Positions 34,982 to 45,222 of a stretch of 64,000 nucleotides of DNA are shown here, piece after piece; position 1 is the stretch's first letter, and each line of letters begins with the position of its first letter. This stretch comes from Skeletonema tropicum (lineage: Eukaryota; Bacillariophyta; Thalassiosirophyceae; Thalassiosirales; Thalassiosiraceae): assembly GCA_037178625.1 (NCBI GenBank), contig JAWZXG010000049.1:1-64000 (forward strand). Direction: 5' to 3'. Position numbers and translations under genes: made by a program. The notes under the pieces were generated by a model. It saw only the letters and a program-made list of their open reading frames with translations. It searched no databases and was not told the origin of the DNA.

Positions 34982-36151
34982 CATGGTGATCGAGAAGCCA
35001 GATTTGTGCGTACCCATTTTGTGCGTACCTTGTGCGTACTTTAAGCTCATAACCTGATTTTGTGCGTACTTTTCATACTGAATTCCTATTGTAGGTTCCC
35101 TGTTCCCTCGTAGGGTACGCACAAAACAAGCTGCTAGCTTTGGGTACGCACAAAACAAGCTGCTACATAGCTTTTTGATGTCGGTGTGACCAAAAAGAGC
35201 ATTGGTATCGACCATGGTACAATAGCCGCTACTGTATTGCCACCACGCTGCCATAAACATAAAAATAGTAATATCCAGTGAATTTATCGCAGACAACACC
35301 CTATGCAACGATTAAGTTGTTAAGTTGCCGGGTTTTATCATTACTACTGTCTATACCACATAAATAAATAATTACTAATGCATGCTACATAAATCTCATT
35401 TCTATCTATGATGTTGCTATTTTTATCCACGCCATTGTAATATTATGGACAATAAGTAGCCGTCTATTCTTCTATATAATAATATTGATGAGTTCCGTTC
35501 TTTACAGCCGCTCGGTCCGCCGTCTGCAGGCTTATTGTTGTGGTTGAGTGTCTTAGTCTTATCATTTTTGCCATTTTGTGCATATCTTGTGTTCTTGGTG
35601 TTTTAGAGGTGTGTGTGTGGGGGGGGGGGGGGGGGCTTTAATGGTCACTCCGAGCAGCCGGATTCTCACTTCATATCATCATCGGCGACGGGTGCGGAGG
35701 GGTAGTGCATATTAATGTTTATCTTCTTTCTATGGGTGCAGGTAAGGTGGTTGTTTAAATTTCAAATCCCAATGAAGCGGATTGCAATGATATTATCACC
35801 GCCCCTACAGCAGCCGAAACGCCACACTGCTGCGAATACGTCGCCATATATGTCGTCTAAGAGATAGGCCTTCGATACCATATAAAATATAGTCATGGAC
35901 TGAGGTAGAGGCGGCCTTACTCTAGGGGTGCCATTGTCATGGCATACGGCATAAAGTACCTACTTCTACTTCTTAGCTGCTGCCACCTACCTGCCACTCG
36001 CGCAATGCAAATCAAAAAGTGTCATGTAGTAGGAAGCTACGATAGGAATCCAGTATGAAAAGTACGCACAAAAATATTAACCCCACACTAACCTTAATTT
36101 AATCAAGGGCTTCACACTAGGAAAAAAAGTACGCACAAGGGTATCACCATG
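34982..36151. mobile_element. Terminal-inverted-repeat element with TTGTGCGTAC ends
   Basis: The left end starts CATGGTGAT (34982) and carries four TTGTGCGTAC or TGTGCGTAC motifs, the innermost in TTTTGTGCGTACTTTTCATA followed by CTGAATTCCTATTGTAG (to 35093). The right end reads as its inverse: CTACGATAGGAATCCAGTAT, GAAAAGTACGCACAAAA (36038-36075), a second GTACGCACAA, then ATCACCATG (36143-36151). Interior frames are short and without a transposase, so it is non-autonomous. A third partial end with the same motifs lies at 37605-37658. A 17-base G run is at 35619-35635. No certain target-site duplication was found. Confidence 0.72.
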
Positions 36152-38050
36152 TCAGTATGTTTGGCCTTCCCGCGTAATTTTGAGATGGAACGAGAAACGC
36201 AAAAAATCCATCATCCGCCACCACCTTTTACACCGTCACCATGATGTCCTCCACTCCTGTGGCCACAGTTAAGCGTGCATATTGAATACGCCTAGAATAC
36301 TCGGCTTGATCAGTCTCATAAATCATCTTATACGCGCCCATAAGCCAGGAATACTCAGTCGATCCACCGTAAATGAATAAAATAACGTCGCCATCGACGG
36401 CATAAAATTTACCACCTTCACCTCCATTCACCCCTCCTATGGACGTTTCGGCAATGATATGTTACAAAAGAGAGTATATCCTTTCACCACATCGATGTTA
36501 TATATACATTGGGCGTCTATTTATCCTTGGGTAGTCCAAACCCATTATCTAATCGATAATCAACCACATTTCACAAGTTAGACAGAATCTATTATTTGCT
36601 CCTTAAACGCAATGCTGAAATCAACATCGTGAAGGACCGATAACATCAAATGAGTGGTAATTTATATACCAATTGATCGTATGCGTATATTCGAATACTT
36701 CGACAAGTGGATGATGCTTTATAGTGATTATAACACATGGGAGACAGTGTTATGTATGTTGGTTTCGATGTATGCTAAATAATATGCAATGAGTTTTACT
36801 GAACAAACAAGTATTTCCTCAGAGCTCATTGTTATTATCGCTCCCAAGGATGTATACTATCATAATAATTATAAGCTGTTGTTTGTTTGATCGATATGCC
36901 TCCCGTCTCCATGAACTTTCGGTTAATTGTTGCGTTTGACAGAGACGAAAAACATGTACATTTTTGTATCATCAAAGTGATGTCATATGAGCTTCCATTC
37001 CACTCCAAGAGTCAATTAACTGTCTATCACCATATTAGAGTCGGTGGAGAGTGTTGGTTGCCTTGATTGATGTTTTTGTCACTCCTTATTGCAGTAGGTT
37101 CAAAGATAAAAATGAACCATTGATGGACACCGAGTTACGACGTTGAGGATGTCATTACCGTCCGAACATCGGTACACCAAGACACCCACGCCTCCCTATG
37201 GATATATACACTCGATTGGTGGGCTGTAAGGCTCATGCTTTATGTCTCCATGGGTTATGCACCGGCATGACTCTCCCTCCGACATGAACGGCAATGTTTC
37301 ATTAGGAAACTTCGCGCACGAAACTTTTTATTGGAGGAATGCATCGTAGCCAATGCTCCGCGTTTTCTGCGCAGGGGTCGGGTGGTATATGATGAAGCTA
37401 CTGTAAAAAAACGCGGAGGGTTTGCCGTGTACTGGTGTAATGGTAGGAGATGTTCTCCGCTGTATAGTGTCTATGGTTGAGGATTTTTTTGAAGTTTGTG
37501 CCATTGCGTGTGATTTTTGCGTGGGGTGACGGAACTTTTCGAAGTCAGGTCGGTGTCTCAATATTTTTCTAATTTAGTCGAGATTAAGTAGCGTAACATG
37601 GTGGCGGTACGCACAAGCTGGGTACGATACGCACATTTATGGTGTATCCATGGTGATCTATCTCCAAAAAAATGGCCCGGGCCAGGTTTTTGAGGTCTGT
37701 CTGGGCTTATATATATTGGCGTGCGGCGGCAGGGCAAGCTTCTCCCGGCTTTCGTGCTTCTGTTCTTGCTGCACGAAATTCACTTGCTGCATAAAAGTGA
37801 GCATAATAGAGCACTTGTTTTTTGGGTAGGTGCTTTCGTAGATCCAAAAGGTTGATCTGTATAATGTATTCTCTAGTTGTTATTATATGATTATGAGATT
37901 GGTGCTGATCAGTATGCCAACATGTGAAGAACTGTTCTTTGCCTTACAGAGCACAGAGCTTGTAAGAGCCTGTTTTTTCTTATTACAATTACAATCTGCT
38001 GAGCAGTTTCTTCTTATGAACTTTCTGATTACTAGTAATAGTAAAACTCT
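36152..38050. other. Non-coding, with a related element end at 37605-37658
   Basis: GGTACGCACAAGCTGGGTAC … TACGCACATTTATGGTG … CCATGGTGATC at 37605-37658 matches the ends of the 34982-36151 element. CCATGGTGATC is identical and in the same orientation at 34981-34991 and 37648-37658. Otherwise only short open frames. The 3' terminus of the Helitron gene downstream of 38051 was not located. Confidence 0.5.
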
Positions 38051-41000
38051 TCACTGCATTGTATCGATCTCTGCATTTGATTGGTAACCCAACATGTCGA
38101 GAACTGGTCGTTCTTTGGTGTCCTTCAAACGTTGCTCGAAGCGAATGAGATTTTGAGGAATATTGAAGCCGCGTTCCAGGTCTAAGGGTTTCATCAGATA
38201 CAGTCCAGCTAGTGCTCTCACCCTCGACAAGACAACGTAGACCCAGTTCACGCATCGATAATTCCAGTCATTGACGATGAGGATGTCTTTGGACATTCCC
38301 TGGAGCTTGTGGCCTGTTGTTGCTATGTTAGAGTTGACAGGAACCTGTTTGACCTTGGCGTTGCCGATGGTTGTACTGATTGTTTCAGTCAGAGGGAACT
38401 TGATTGTGGCTGAGAATTCTTGTGGTTTGAGCTTGAAGGTCCGTGCTTTGGTGCCGGTGGTTGGGTAATGCTCGAACTCCGCCCACTCGACGTCGTCAAC
38501 CGACACAGTCCATACCTTCTTTCCATCCCAATTTTTCCACCTCCTCTCCCGCCCATCCTTTCTAAGTTTGATTTTCAAGCACTTGCAAAGAGTCCCGTTG
38601 CCTCGCCCTTGGTCAAGATCCTCATTCGTTATGCACATATGGTGGGATCCGGGGTAGATACGTAGGGCAGGCTCGATTTTAGCTCCTTTTGCTGCAAACT
38701 CGGTTGACCTTATGTCATCATCTCCCAGCTGCGTGATGACAGTGTCATGGAAATGCGCGGAAACTTTTCTACGCTGCCTTCGTTTCCTCTTCTTGCTGTT
38801 GCCGCTTTCATTCTCAGTCGTTTTGGATATAGATACTGATGCCTCGATTATGAGAGTGTGATCAGGAGGTGGGCTATCGTCATCAATGGTAGGATGCGAT
38901 TCATTGATGTGCATTTTGAATGATGCTGCCGTGACGCCATTTCGTTCTTTGTTGGTAGAGCATGCAAAACATGCGGCGTCAGGTGCGTGTTCGGGCAATG
39001 TTAGCGTGGAAGTGGAGCTAGTACTAGTGCTGACGACGCGCTTGTTTATTAGCTCTCTATCTTCACGTGTATCCTCCCCCATTCTCATTCTAGCGAGTAT
39101 TTCCCCAAACTCGGGGTCGTCTTTGAATCTGTGGCTATTATCAAGAAAGATGGCACAGTTGATAGTATTCTCCCAAATTGAAGCTGCATCGGAGTCTGAG
39201 TAGAGGACATCATCTTCTGCACAGATTGGCTTCAGTTGGTGGAAGTCTCCAGAGAAGACTATTGAAACCCCCCCATAAACCATGTCATATCGGCCTGTCA
39301 GCTTTTTCAGCTGTTTGTCAAGTTTTACGACATCGTTTGCCTTGAAAAAAGATATTTCATCAATAATGAGGATTTGCACATCATCGCGCCAAATACCCCT
39401 CATCTCATCATTGATCCTACTTTTGTTCAAGTGGGCTGCGCTGTGGATTGTTGTTCCTCCAAAGAGAGCTGCAGCTGAACCAGTCGTTGCAGTGAAGTAG
39501 AAGGTATAATCATTGAAGGCGGCTGCGATAGCAGTGCAAAATCTGTGACAGTAGTATTGGGCTGCTTCCATAGTTGTACTCTTGCCACAACCAGCGGGAC
39601 CTGTGATGAACATTACGAGGTGCTCCTTTCCTCCCTTTGCTTTGAGATCCCGGACTAGACTGTCTTTTGTATGTTGCACGCTTTCCGCCAAGGGACCGAG
39701 CGTTGCTCCTAGCAATTCTCCAAGCTTGGTATCATAGTGATCTCCCTCCATGACGAGTTGGAGCAGAAATGTACAACACACTATTTGATAGGCAATAAAT
39801 TGTTTGTTGTCGAGGTTGTACTTACTGCTCTTGCCCCTTGCAATCTCATACATGGTGGGAATCTGTTTGAGACATTGCTGCCTTAACTTTACCGATGAAG
39901 GTTCTTCTCCATCTCCATCTCCATCTTCATCTCCATCATCCATGTCTCTATCAAAGGTACCTTCATCACTGCTACTAACAAGCAAAGATCCTTGAATGAA
40001 AGTGAGGATGTCCTCATATCGGACACGAACATTGTAGGATGTGGACTGCTGCTGTTGATGATTGTTGGCGTCAGCGTTGTTTTGAGTGTGCTCTGAATTT
40101 GTGGTTGATGTCGATGGCTTGTTTGCAGTTGCAAGTACGGACACATTGTCATCAACGTGAGTTTTAATAGCGCTACATGCAAGAACATTTGCTCTTTTCA
40201 TTATCTTGGCATGAGACCTGAGGTCGGCGTCAGCAAGTGGCCGTGATTCTAAGGCTTGGCATTGCTGTAAACCCTCGTCATTCATATTATCAAAGAAGTC
40301 ACTTATGTCAATATCATATCCATCATCGTTGTCCACGTTTTCTCTCTTTCGTTTCCCAGTACTCTTTGGAGTGTCCGTCAAGTATGTGATCTTGCTTTTG
40401 GGTCGTTTCATTTCCTTTTCGGCCATGCGCCTCGTTTCAATGTTTTCCAGAATCATCCTACCGCGGTTCCAAAATTGTTTTGACAATGGATTCAAACCAA
40501 GTGTGTCGTCGATGATCGCTTCACTATACTCTTTCGTCCCTCCTACATCAACAAACGTTTGCCAGTAGGTCCCATTCTTCACCAAATCTTCTGCTTTGCT
40601 GAATGGATAGAATAGCAGCATTGCTGTTTTTGCGTACCTTTCTCTGTGCTGCACAGTTCCACTGTTGGGGATATCCTCAAGCACATCTAATGACTTCACG
40701 TCGCAAAGGTCTGTGGCCATGTATATGATGGGAATGACTGGATGTGTTCGTCTCGTAAGGTAGCAATATTTTTGACCTTGATGGAGGTCGGCAAACTTGT
40801 AGGATGTGGTAGTAGTGCTTTTGCTCCTGGCGTTCAATTGCTTGAAGCTCTTGTATTCCTTTTTGTACCACATTGTGTACTCGTAAAGGCACAAGTTGTT
40901 GAGCTCGGTTGGCCTGTGAATGTAGTCGTAAGTCGAGCAATCAGCCCATGCAATTGTTTCCTTCGTGTCGTCGTTCCAATTCCTCCGCAAACGGAAATGC

Positions 41001-42388
41001 ATGCCTTCCTTCTCTTCTAGTACATTCTCCATGTTTTGAAGTGAAATGTGATCGAAATCATGTGAGTAAGTGAACCTTTCTCCCCCTTGGGAGATCAGTA
41101 AGTGGGCCATAGTGGAGCTTACAACGTCTCTGGAAAGAAATGCGTTCACCCCGGTAATTATTCTCCCGAGTCCTTCAACAAAGCAGGCATGTTCCTCTTC
41201 GCCGTCATCTTTGTCTGTGGTTGTGCTGCCTTCTGCTAGAGCTGTGGCTGTGATATCTTCTGCTGGCTGGTTCTGCATTCTCTCCTCCTCCTTCTCCTCA
41301 TTTTCTTGTCGATCTCGATGTTGCTGGTGTTCATGTGCTCTATACAGCCTCCTGGCCATTGAGGCATGGACTCGACGGTATGCCATCTTGTCTTCGGATT
41401 GTGTGTCTTTGGACTTGTACAGCGTGGTGTAATAGGAGTGGCTCCAATCACCCAGTGTTACATTGGTATTGCTTCCAATAACATCTGAAATCGCCAAGCT
41501 GTGTTGGTTGAGAAACTGACTGCCATTCTGTCTTTTCGGTAAGATTGCATACTGAGATTTTTCTTCTACCTCACCATTCAGATGGTGGTGAAAGATGACC
41601 TTGACCCCATTGGCGTTGCTTGTGTTACGATGATCATCGTCTCTCAGGCCTTCTTTCACGGCAGCTATTGCTTCATTGTCGAAAATGATGGAATCTTCAC
41701 TTGCCATCTCTGGCAAATGCCCTCTGCATTCTGCTTTCCCACCCTTGAAACATGTTCCCCGATGTGTATAATCATGCTCGTCAAAAACAAGATGCAGGAG
41801 GTCCCTGCGTAGGTTTCTATCATGTAGCCATTCATGAGTTACTTGTTCTTGTTCGTTGGCTCCATCTCCGTCTCCGTCCGCATCCATTATGATGTGTTGT
41901 TGTTTCAGCGCTTCGGTAGGACTTCCTTCCTCTTCAAAATCAAAAGGGTAGCGAATCGCTGCTTGATCGAGCCATTCCTTTTTCATGTTTGTTGAAGAGT
42001 CTGGTGCGTCTTCTTTACTGCTATCTGCATGATCTTGAAGTGTTTGTTGACGTAAGTGACTAATACCCATGTTAATACACTCTGATGGCGAAAATGTTTT
42101 CCCACACTGTTTGCATTCCAATACTTTGCCCTTAACATCAAGGCAATGATCCTGGTGATGTGCTTTGCGAAGGATATTCTTATCTTCTACCTCCTGGAGT
42201 ATTTCGTGCATAGGCATCGTAACAGGGCTATCTTCATCACAATTGTGAGTCACAACAAAATCAGTCCCATAGCTGGCACAGACAACTTTGTCAATGTATG
42301 ATATGAGAGCATCCCTTGCGGCTTTCTTTTTTCTGTCATCACTATGAAATAGAGCATCTCTAATTTTGTTGAAGTCTTTTACCCATAT
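38051..42388 (-). CDS. Helitron transposase, Y2 and PIF1-like helicase portion
   Basis: The open frame runs from the edge of the nested element (42388, reading …IWVKDFNKIRDALFHSDD) through an internal ATG at 42253 to 38051, about 1445 residues. Using the ATG at 42253 as residue 1: a C2H2-like finger (CKQCGKTF…HLRQQTLQDH, about 51-80); HRGTCFKGGKAECRGHLP (about 165); the rolling-circle Y2 motif SYYTTLYKSKDTQ (about 273-285), whose tyrosines attack DNA; an Asp/Glu-rich linker; then a PIF1-type superfamily 1B helicase. The helicase has Walker A GPAGCGKSTT (about 883), motif II LIIDEIS (about 963), motif III FSGDFHQLKPI (about 1003), motif V TGHKLQGM (about 1315) and motif VI YVVLSRVRAL (about 1340). 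It unwinds DNA during rolling-circle transposition. No stop or frameshift is seen. It forms one protein with the 45223-46978 portion when the insertion between them is ignored. Confidence 0.9.
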   Translation of the reverse strand: MWVKDFNKIRDALFHSDDRKKKAARDALISYIDKVVCASYGTDFVVTHNCDEDSPVTMPMHEILQEVEDKNILRKAHHQDHCLDVKGKVLECKQCGKTFSPSECINMGISHLRQQTLQDHADSSKEDAPDSSTNMKKEWLDQAAIRYPFDFEEEGSPTEALKQQHIIMDADGDGDGANEQEQVTHEWLHDRNLRRDLLHLVFDEHDYTHRGTCFKGGKAECRGHLPEMASEDSIIFDNEAIAAVKEGLRDDDHRNTSNANGVKVIFHHHLNGEVEEKSQYAILPKRQNGSQFLNQHSLAISDVIGSNTNVTLGDWSHSYYTTLYKSKDTQSEDKMAYRRVHASMARRLYRAHEHQQHRDRQENEEKEEERMQNQPAEDITATALAEGSTTTDKDDGEEEHACFVEGLGRIITGVNAFLSRDVVSSTMAHLLISQGGERFTYSHDFDHISLQNMENVLEEKEGMHFRLRRNWNDDTKETIAWADCSTYDYIHRPTELNNLCLYEYTMWYKKEYKSFKQLNARSKSTTTTSYKFADLHQGQKYCYLTRRTHPVIPIIYMATDLCDVKSLDVLEDIPNSGTVQHRERYAKTAMLLFYPFSKAEDLVKNGTYWQTFVDVGGTKEYSEAIIDDTLGLNPLSKQFWNRGRMILENIETRRMAEKEMKRPKSKITYLTDTPKSTGKRKRENVDNDDGYDIDISDFFDNMNDEGLQQCQALESRPLADADLRSHAKIMKRANVLACSAIKTHVDDNVSVLATANKPSTSTTNSEHTQNNADANNHQQQQSTSYNVRVRYEDILTFIQGSLLVSSSDEGTFDRDMDDGDEDGDGDGEEPSSVKLRQQCLKQIPTMYEIARGKSSKYNLDNKQFIAYQIVCCTFLLQLVMEGDHYDTKLGELLGATLGPLAESVQHTKDSLVRDLKAKGGKEHLVMFITGPAGCGKSTTMEAAQYYCHRFCTAIAAAFNDYTFYFTATTGSAAALFGGTTIHSAAHLNKSRINDEMRGIWRDDVQILIIDEISFFKANDVVKLDKQLKKLTGRYDMVYGGVSIVFSGDFHQLKPICAEDDVLYSDSDAASIWENTINCAIFLDNSHRFKDDPEFGEILARMRMGEDTREDRELINKRVVSTSTSSTSTLTLPEHAPDAACFACSTNKERNGVTAASFKMHINESHPTIDDDSPPPDHTLIIEASVSISKTTENESGNSKKRKRRQRRKVSAHFHDTVITQLGDDDIRSTEFAAKGAKIEPALRIYPGSHHMCITNEDLDQGRGNGTLCKCLKIKLRKDGRERRWKNWDGKKVWTVSVDDVEWAEFEHYPTTGTKARTFKLKPQEFSATIKFPLTETISTTIGNAKVKQVPVNSNIATTGHKLQGMSKDILIVNDWNYRCVNWVYVVLSRVRALAGLYLMKPLDLERGFNIPQNLIRFEQRLKDTKERPVLDMLGYQSNAEIDTMQ

Positions 42389-42805
42389 TCTGGCCCTCTG
42401 GGCCCCAGGTCGGTGTAGCGTAGCAAATCTGGCCGGGCCACGGAGGTGCCCTCCTTACCCTGTAAGTCATTTGACCCAAATTGACCCAAGCCATTTCTAC
42501 AGGGAAACACGTAGGAATTAGTATTTAAGGATTTAGGGAGAAATAATTCTGGTCCCACACGTAGGGCTTTTAATTCCCACAGTAGAGCATACTGGCGGCT
42601 ATGGGATACCGCTTGGTAGGAAGTCAGTATCCTCCTAATCTTGTAAACAAGATACCAATTTTTTTCTGATTATGGACATCGTTCTAGCCAAGTGGTTTCT
42701 TGCTTATAAGAAACGGGTGTCATTTACAAGAAAGAATAATATTTTCCCCCCGGTAAAATTTTATCAACCAACATTGCATACTCATACTGGTACAGCTCAA
42801 TAGTC

Positions 42806-43051
42806 TTACCCATCGAAGTAATTTTTGGGTAGTTCCCAATCTGACTTCTTCTCCGACCACGTGCTGTTAGGGAATTTGATCATGGTGCCAATTCTTTTCA
42901 TGAGTTCCTCCCTATCTGGAATGAGATTATCTTCCATGGCAGTCTTGTATGTTGTGTTGAGGATTTTGTCTACCATTTCTTCGTTGCATGTTTGTGCTGT
43001 ATGCTCGGCTCTCTTGTGAAGGTGTTCTACCCACCTCTGCCGTTTGATCAC
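42806..43051 (-). pseudogene. C-terminal tail of PIF1-like helicase cargo, remnant
   Basis: 81 codons. The sequence aligns by eye with the C-terminal tails at 47499-48110, 51120-51731 and 54576-55187. The shared landmarks are WVEHLHKRAE versus WVKYLEGKAE, a middle TTYKTAMEDNLIPDREELMK versus TSYAAAIKGNFIKDRTDLTT, and ELPKNYF versus EIPSDYF. A stop precedes it in frame and helicase motifs V/VI are absent, so it is a decayed fragment. Confidence 0.65.
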
Positions 43052-44880
43052 TGCTTCACATAAATCGCCGCTCTTCTATTCGATGACATCACCCAGCTGA
43101 AGGAAGGTGTTAAGTGTGTTGTTGCTGTTGCTGTCGTAGTTGGGCCGGATGGCTTCGTGTCTGATCCCATTGGTGTCACCTATGTATGTGAATGTGAGAA
43201 GGAGAGAGTGAGAGTGGGAGGGTGAGAAGGAGAGATTGAACAAGTAATGACATTCAGTTTAAAGAGAAAGGGTGGCAGGATCTTCCCGCTCAGTTGCTGC
43301 TGGCTTTGAATAAAATCAGTTGTTGATTGGCTTGGTTGAATGAATCTGCACTTACCTTTCTGGACCTGCTTGTGTTTTGTGTCTCCATCAGACATCTGAT
43401 TCCTTTATTACCCTGGACCTTTGTTGATTGTTAGGTTCCCATGATTGTAGAGCACTTATCTCTTCGGGCATGAGAACATGTCCATAGCGGTCTGGTTGCT
43501 GTGTTTTGTGGATCATTTCAGTTCAGTGACATCTTTACCAGTTGTCGGCAAAACTGATACCATCGAAGCCAGTAGAGCATGTTGTGATAAATTTTTGACC
43601 AGGGGAAAAAAATAAACAGCGGGCATGCCCGCTTACCCCCAAAAAACTCACCAGTGCTATCATATGCCGAAGGTTTGTTGTCAACATTCATCAATTAATA
43701 TAACTTAGAAAATTACACGCAACAAGACCAGGCCGATCCGCTGCAGTCAGAGGAGTGATCGAAGCAAGCTAAGTTTTGACTCACGTTCTATTTCAGACGT
43801 GTGTCGCTGATATGTATCAGTTGTCTGCTGCATTTGTTGCTTGTTTTTATTTCGTGTATGGAAGTGCATAGATATCATGATGTTGTGTGCACATCTGTGA
43901 TGTTTGTTTGCCTCTATCCCGCTGCGAGCTTCCCATTCCAGTTCCATCCTCTTGGCCGGCACTAGCATCGGCATCTGTAGCATTCAAAGGAGGACTTTGA
44001 TTCGGCGTGGGAGCGTAATGTGGATGCGGATACCCCCGTCTCATTTGATTGTTTGAGCCATCAGTACGACACAAAAGTGACAAGATTATTGTTGAATTGC
44101 TGAATACGGTTGGAAGTGCCAATTATTCTATCAGTATCGCGATCATGTACGGAGATATCTTTTTATTTTTCCTTACCCGGAAAGATTATGTGGTCGATTG
44201 CATGATGCTTGCACACAGCAGCGAATAGATTGTTAGAGGTTTGCCACTGCCATGAGAAGGTTTATTTGTTGTGGTGTTGTCGCATATCGTTGTCCCAGCT
44301 GCTGCGTCCTATATTATCACAATTATGTTGTCTTACTCTCGACCCGGCTGAATCGACGATGCCGATGTTGTGCGATGTGCCGAGAAGGTAAAAAAGATCT
44401 TTTTATGCGCTGATCGAGTAGATTGCCGCAGCAGATGGCAAGATTTGTGCGGCCGTGTGCATATCACTGGCGAGGCTAATACATGGCGTTCAAGGTGGGC
44501 ATGCTGCTTGTTGTTCGTTTATGTCAGCAGCAAGATGTGGCCGGCCGAAGAACATCATTGAGTGCAACCACGCGATCTTTTGATCGGCAGCGGGGCCTGA
44601 GGCCGGAGGAGAAAAGTTGTGCAATTTGCAATTTCCCAGCCCAGCCAGGCAAAAAAGATCTTTTGTCTTTTGTGCGCGCTCGCTCCTTCGCCATTGTGTT
44701 TTGTGGTAGATGGAATGAGAACTGTTCGAACTTCAACCTTCAACCTTCTACCAAAAGAGCAGTCCCACTACCTGGTAGAGACAAGTAATTGTAAAAATAG
44801 GACTTTTTTAGTGTTGCAATCTTTTGTCTTCTGCCCGTGCTTTGAAGCGTGCTTTTAATTGACCAATGAAAAAGATACCT

Positions 44881-44896
44881 GTCTGAGATCTCAGAC
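44881..44896. repeat. Perfect 16-bp palindrome in the nested element
   Basis: GTCTGAGATCTCAGAC lies about 330 bp inside the TAAAC end of the nested element. It resembles the TCAGACA/TGTCTGA hairpin in the subterminal region of the 48724-52240 element. Confidence 0.75.
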
Positions 44897-45222
44897 ACGT
44901 ATCTGAACATAAATGTGACAGCTTTCAGCTAACTAGCACTAGAGCACTGCCTATCCACCTGATGACACACATAACACGCACACCCAAAATTAAAAATTTC
45001 CAGGACAGTGGCGGGTCAATCAGAAAAAAATTTGACCTGGTCAAAAAAATATCATAACATAACAACTCCACATTGAAAATTATTTGCAGAGCAATTTTAT
45101 TGTAGGACATAGTCATTTAAAATTATCTGACCTGAACACTTCCAATGGGACAAGGCCCCGAGGGCCACACTGCATTACATACACACATACAGAATGCCCA
45201 GGCATGCAGGGTACCCAGTTTA

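Larger units (their letters stand above)
42389..45222 (-). mobile_element. Nested Helitron-like non-autonomous element
   Basis: 2,834 bp interrupt the Rep/helicase frame between CAC-TGG-CAA (45223) and ATA-TGG-GTA (42388). On the minus strand the insert begins TAAACTGGGTACCC, has GGCCCTCGGGGCC at 45154-45166, and ends with GGGGCCCAGAGGGCCAGA. The 3' end matches, in diverged form, the termini at 46979, 52240 and 54067. No target-site duplication is seen; the junction leaves only one ambiguous A. A frame at 43051-42806 resembles the tail of the helicase cargo in the related elements (KRQRWVEHLHKRAE…WELPKNYF), preceded by a stop. Other frames are unrecognised. Absence of a duplication and the partly conserved termini fit Helitron-type insertion. 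Confidence 0.8.

Noticed and set aside
34981..37658. A firm call of one Mutator-like element with an 11-bp target duplication
   Set aside because: CCATGGTGAT also forms part of the terminal repeat at 36143-36151, so the 11-bp direct repeat may be element sequence and not a target duplication.
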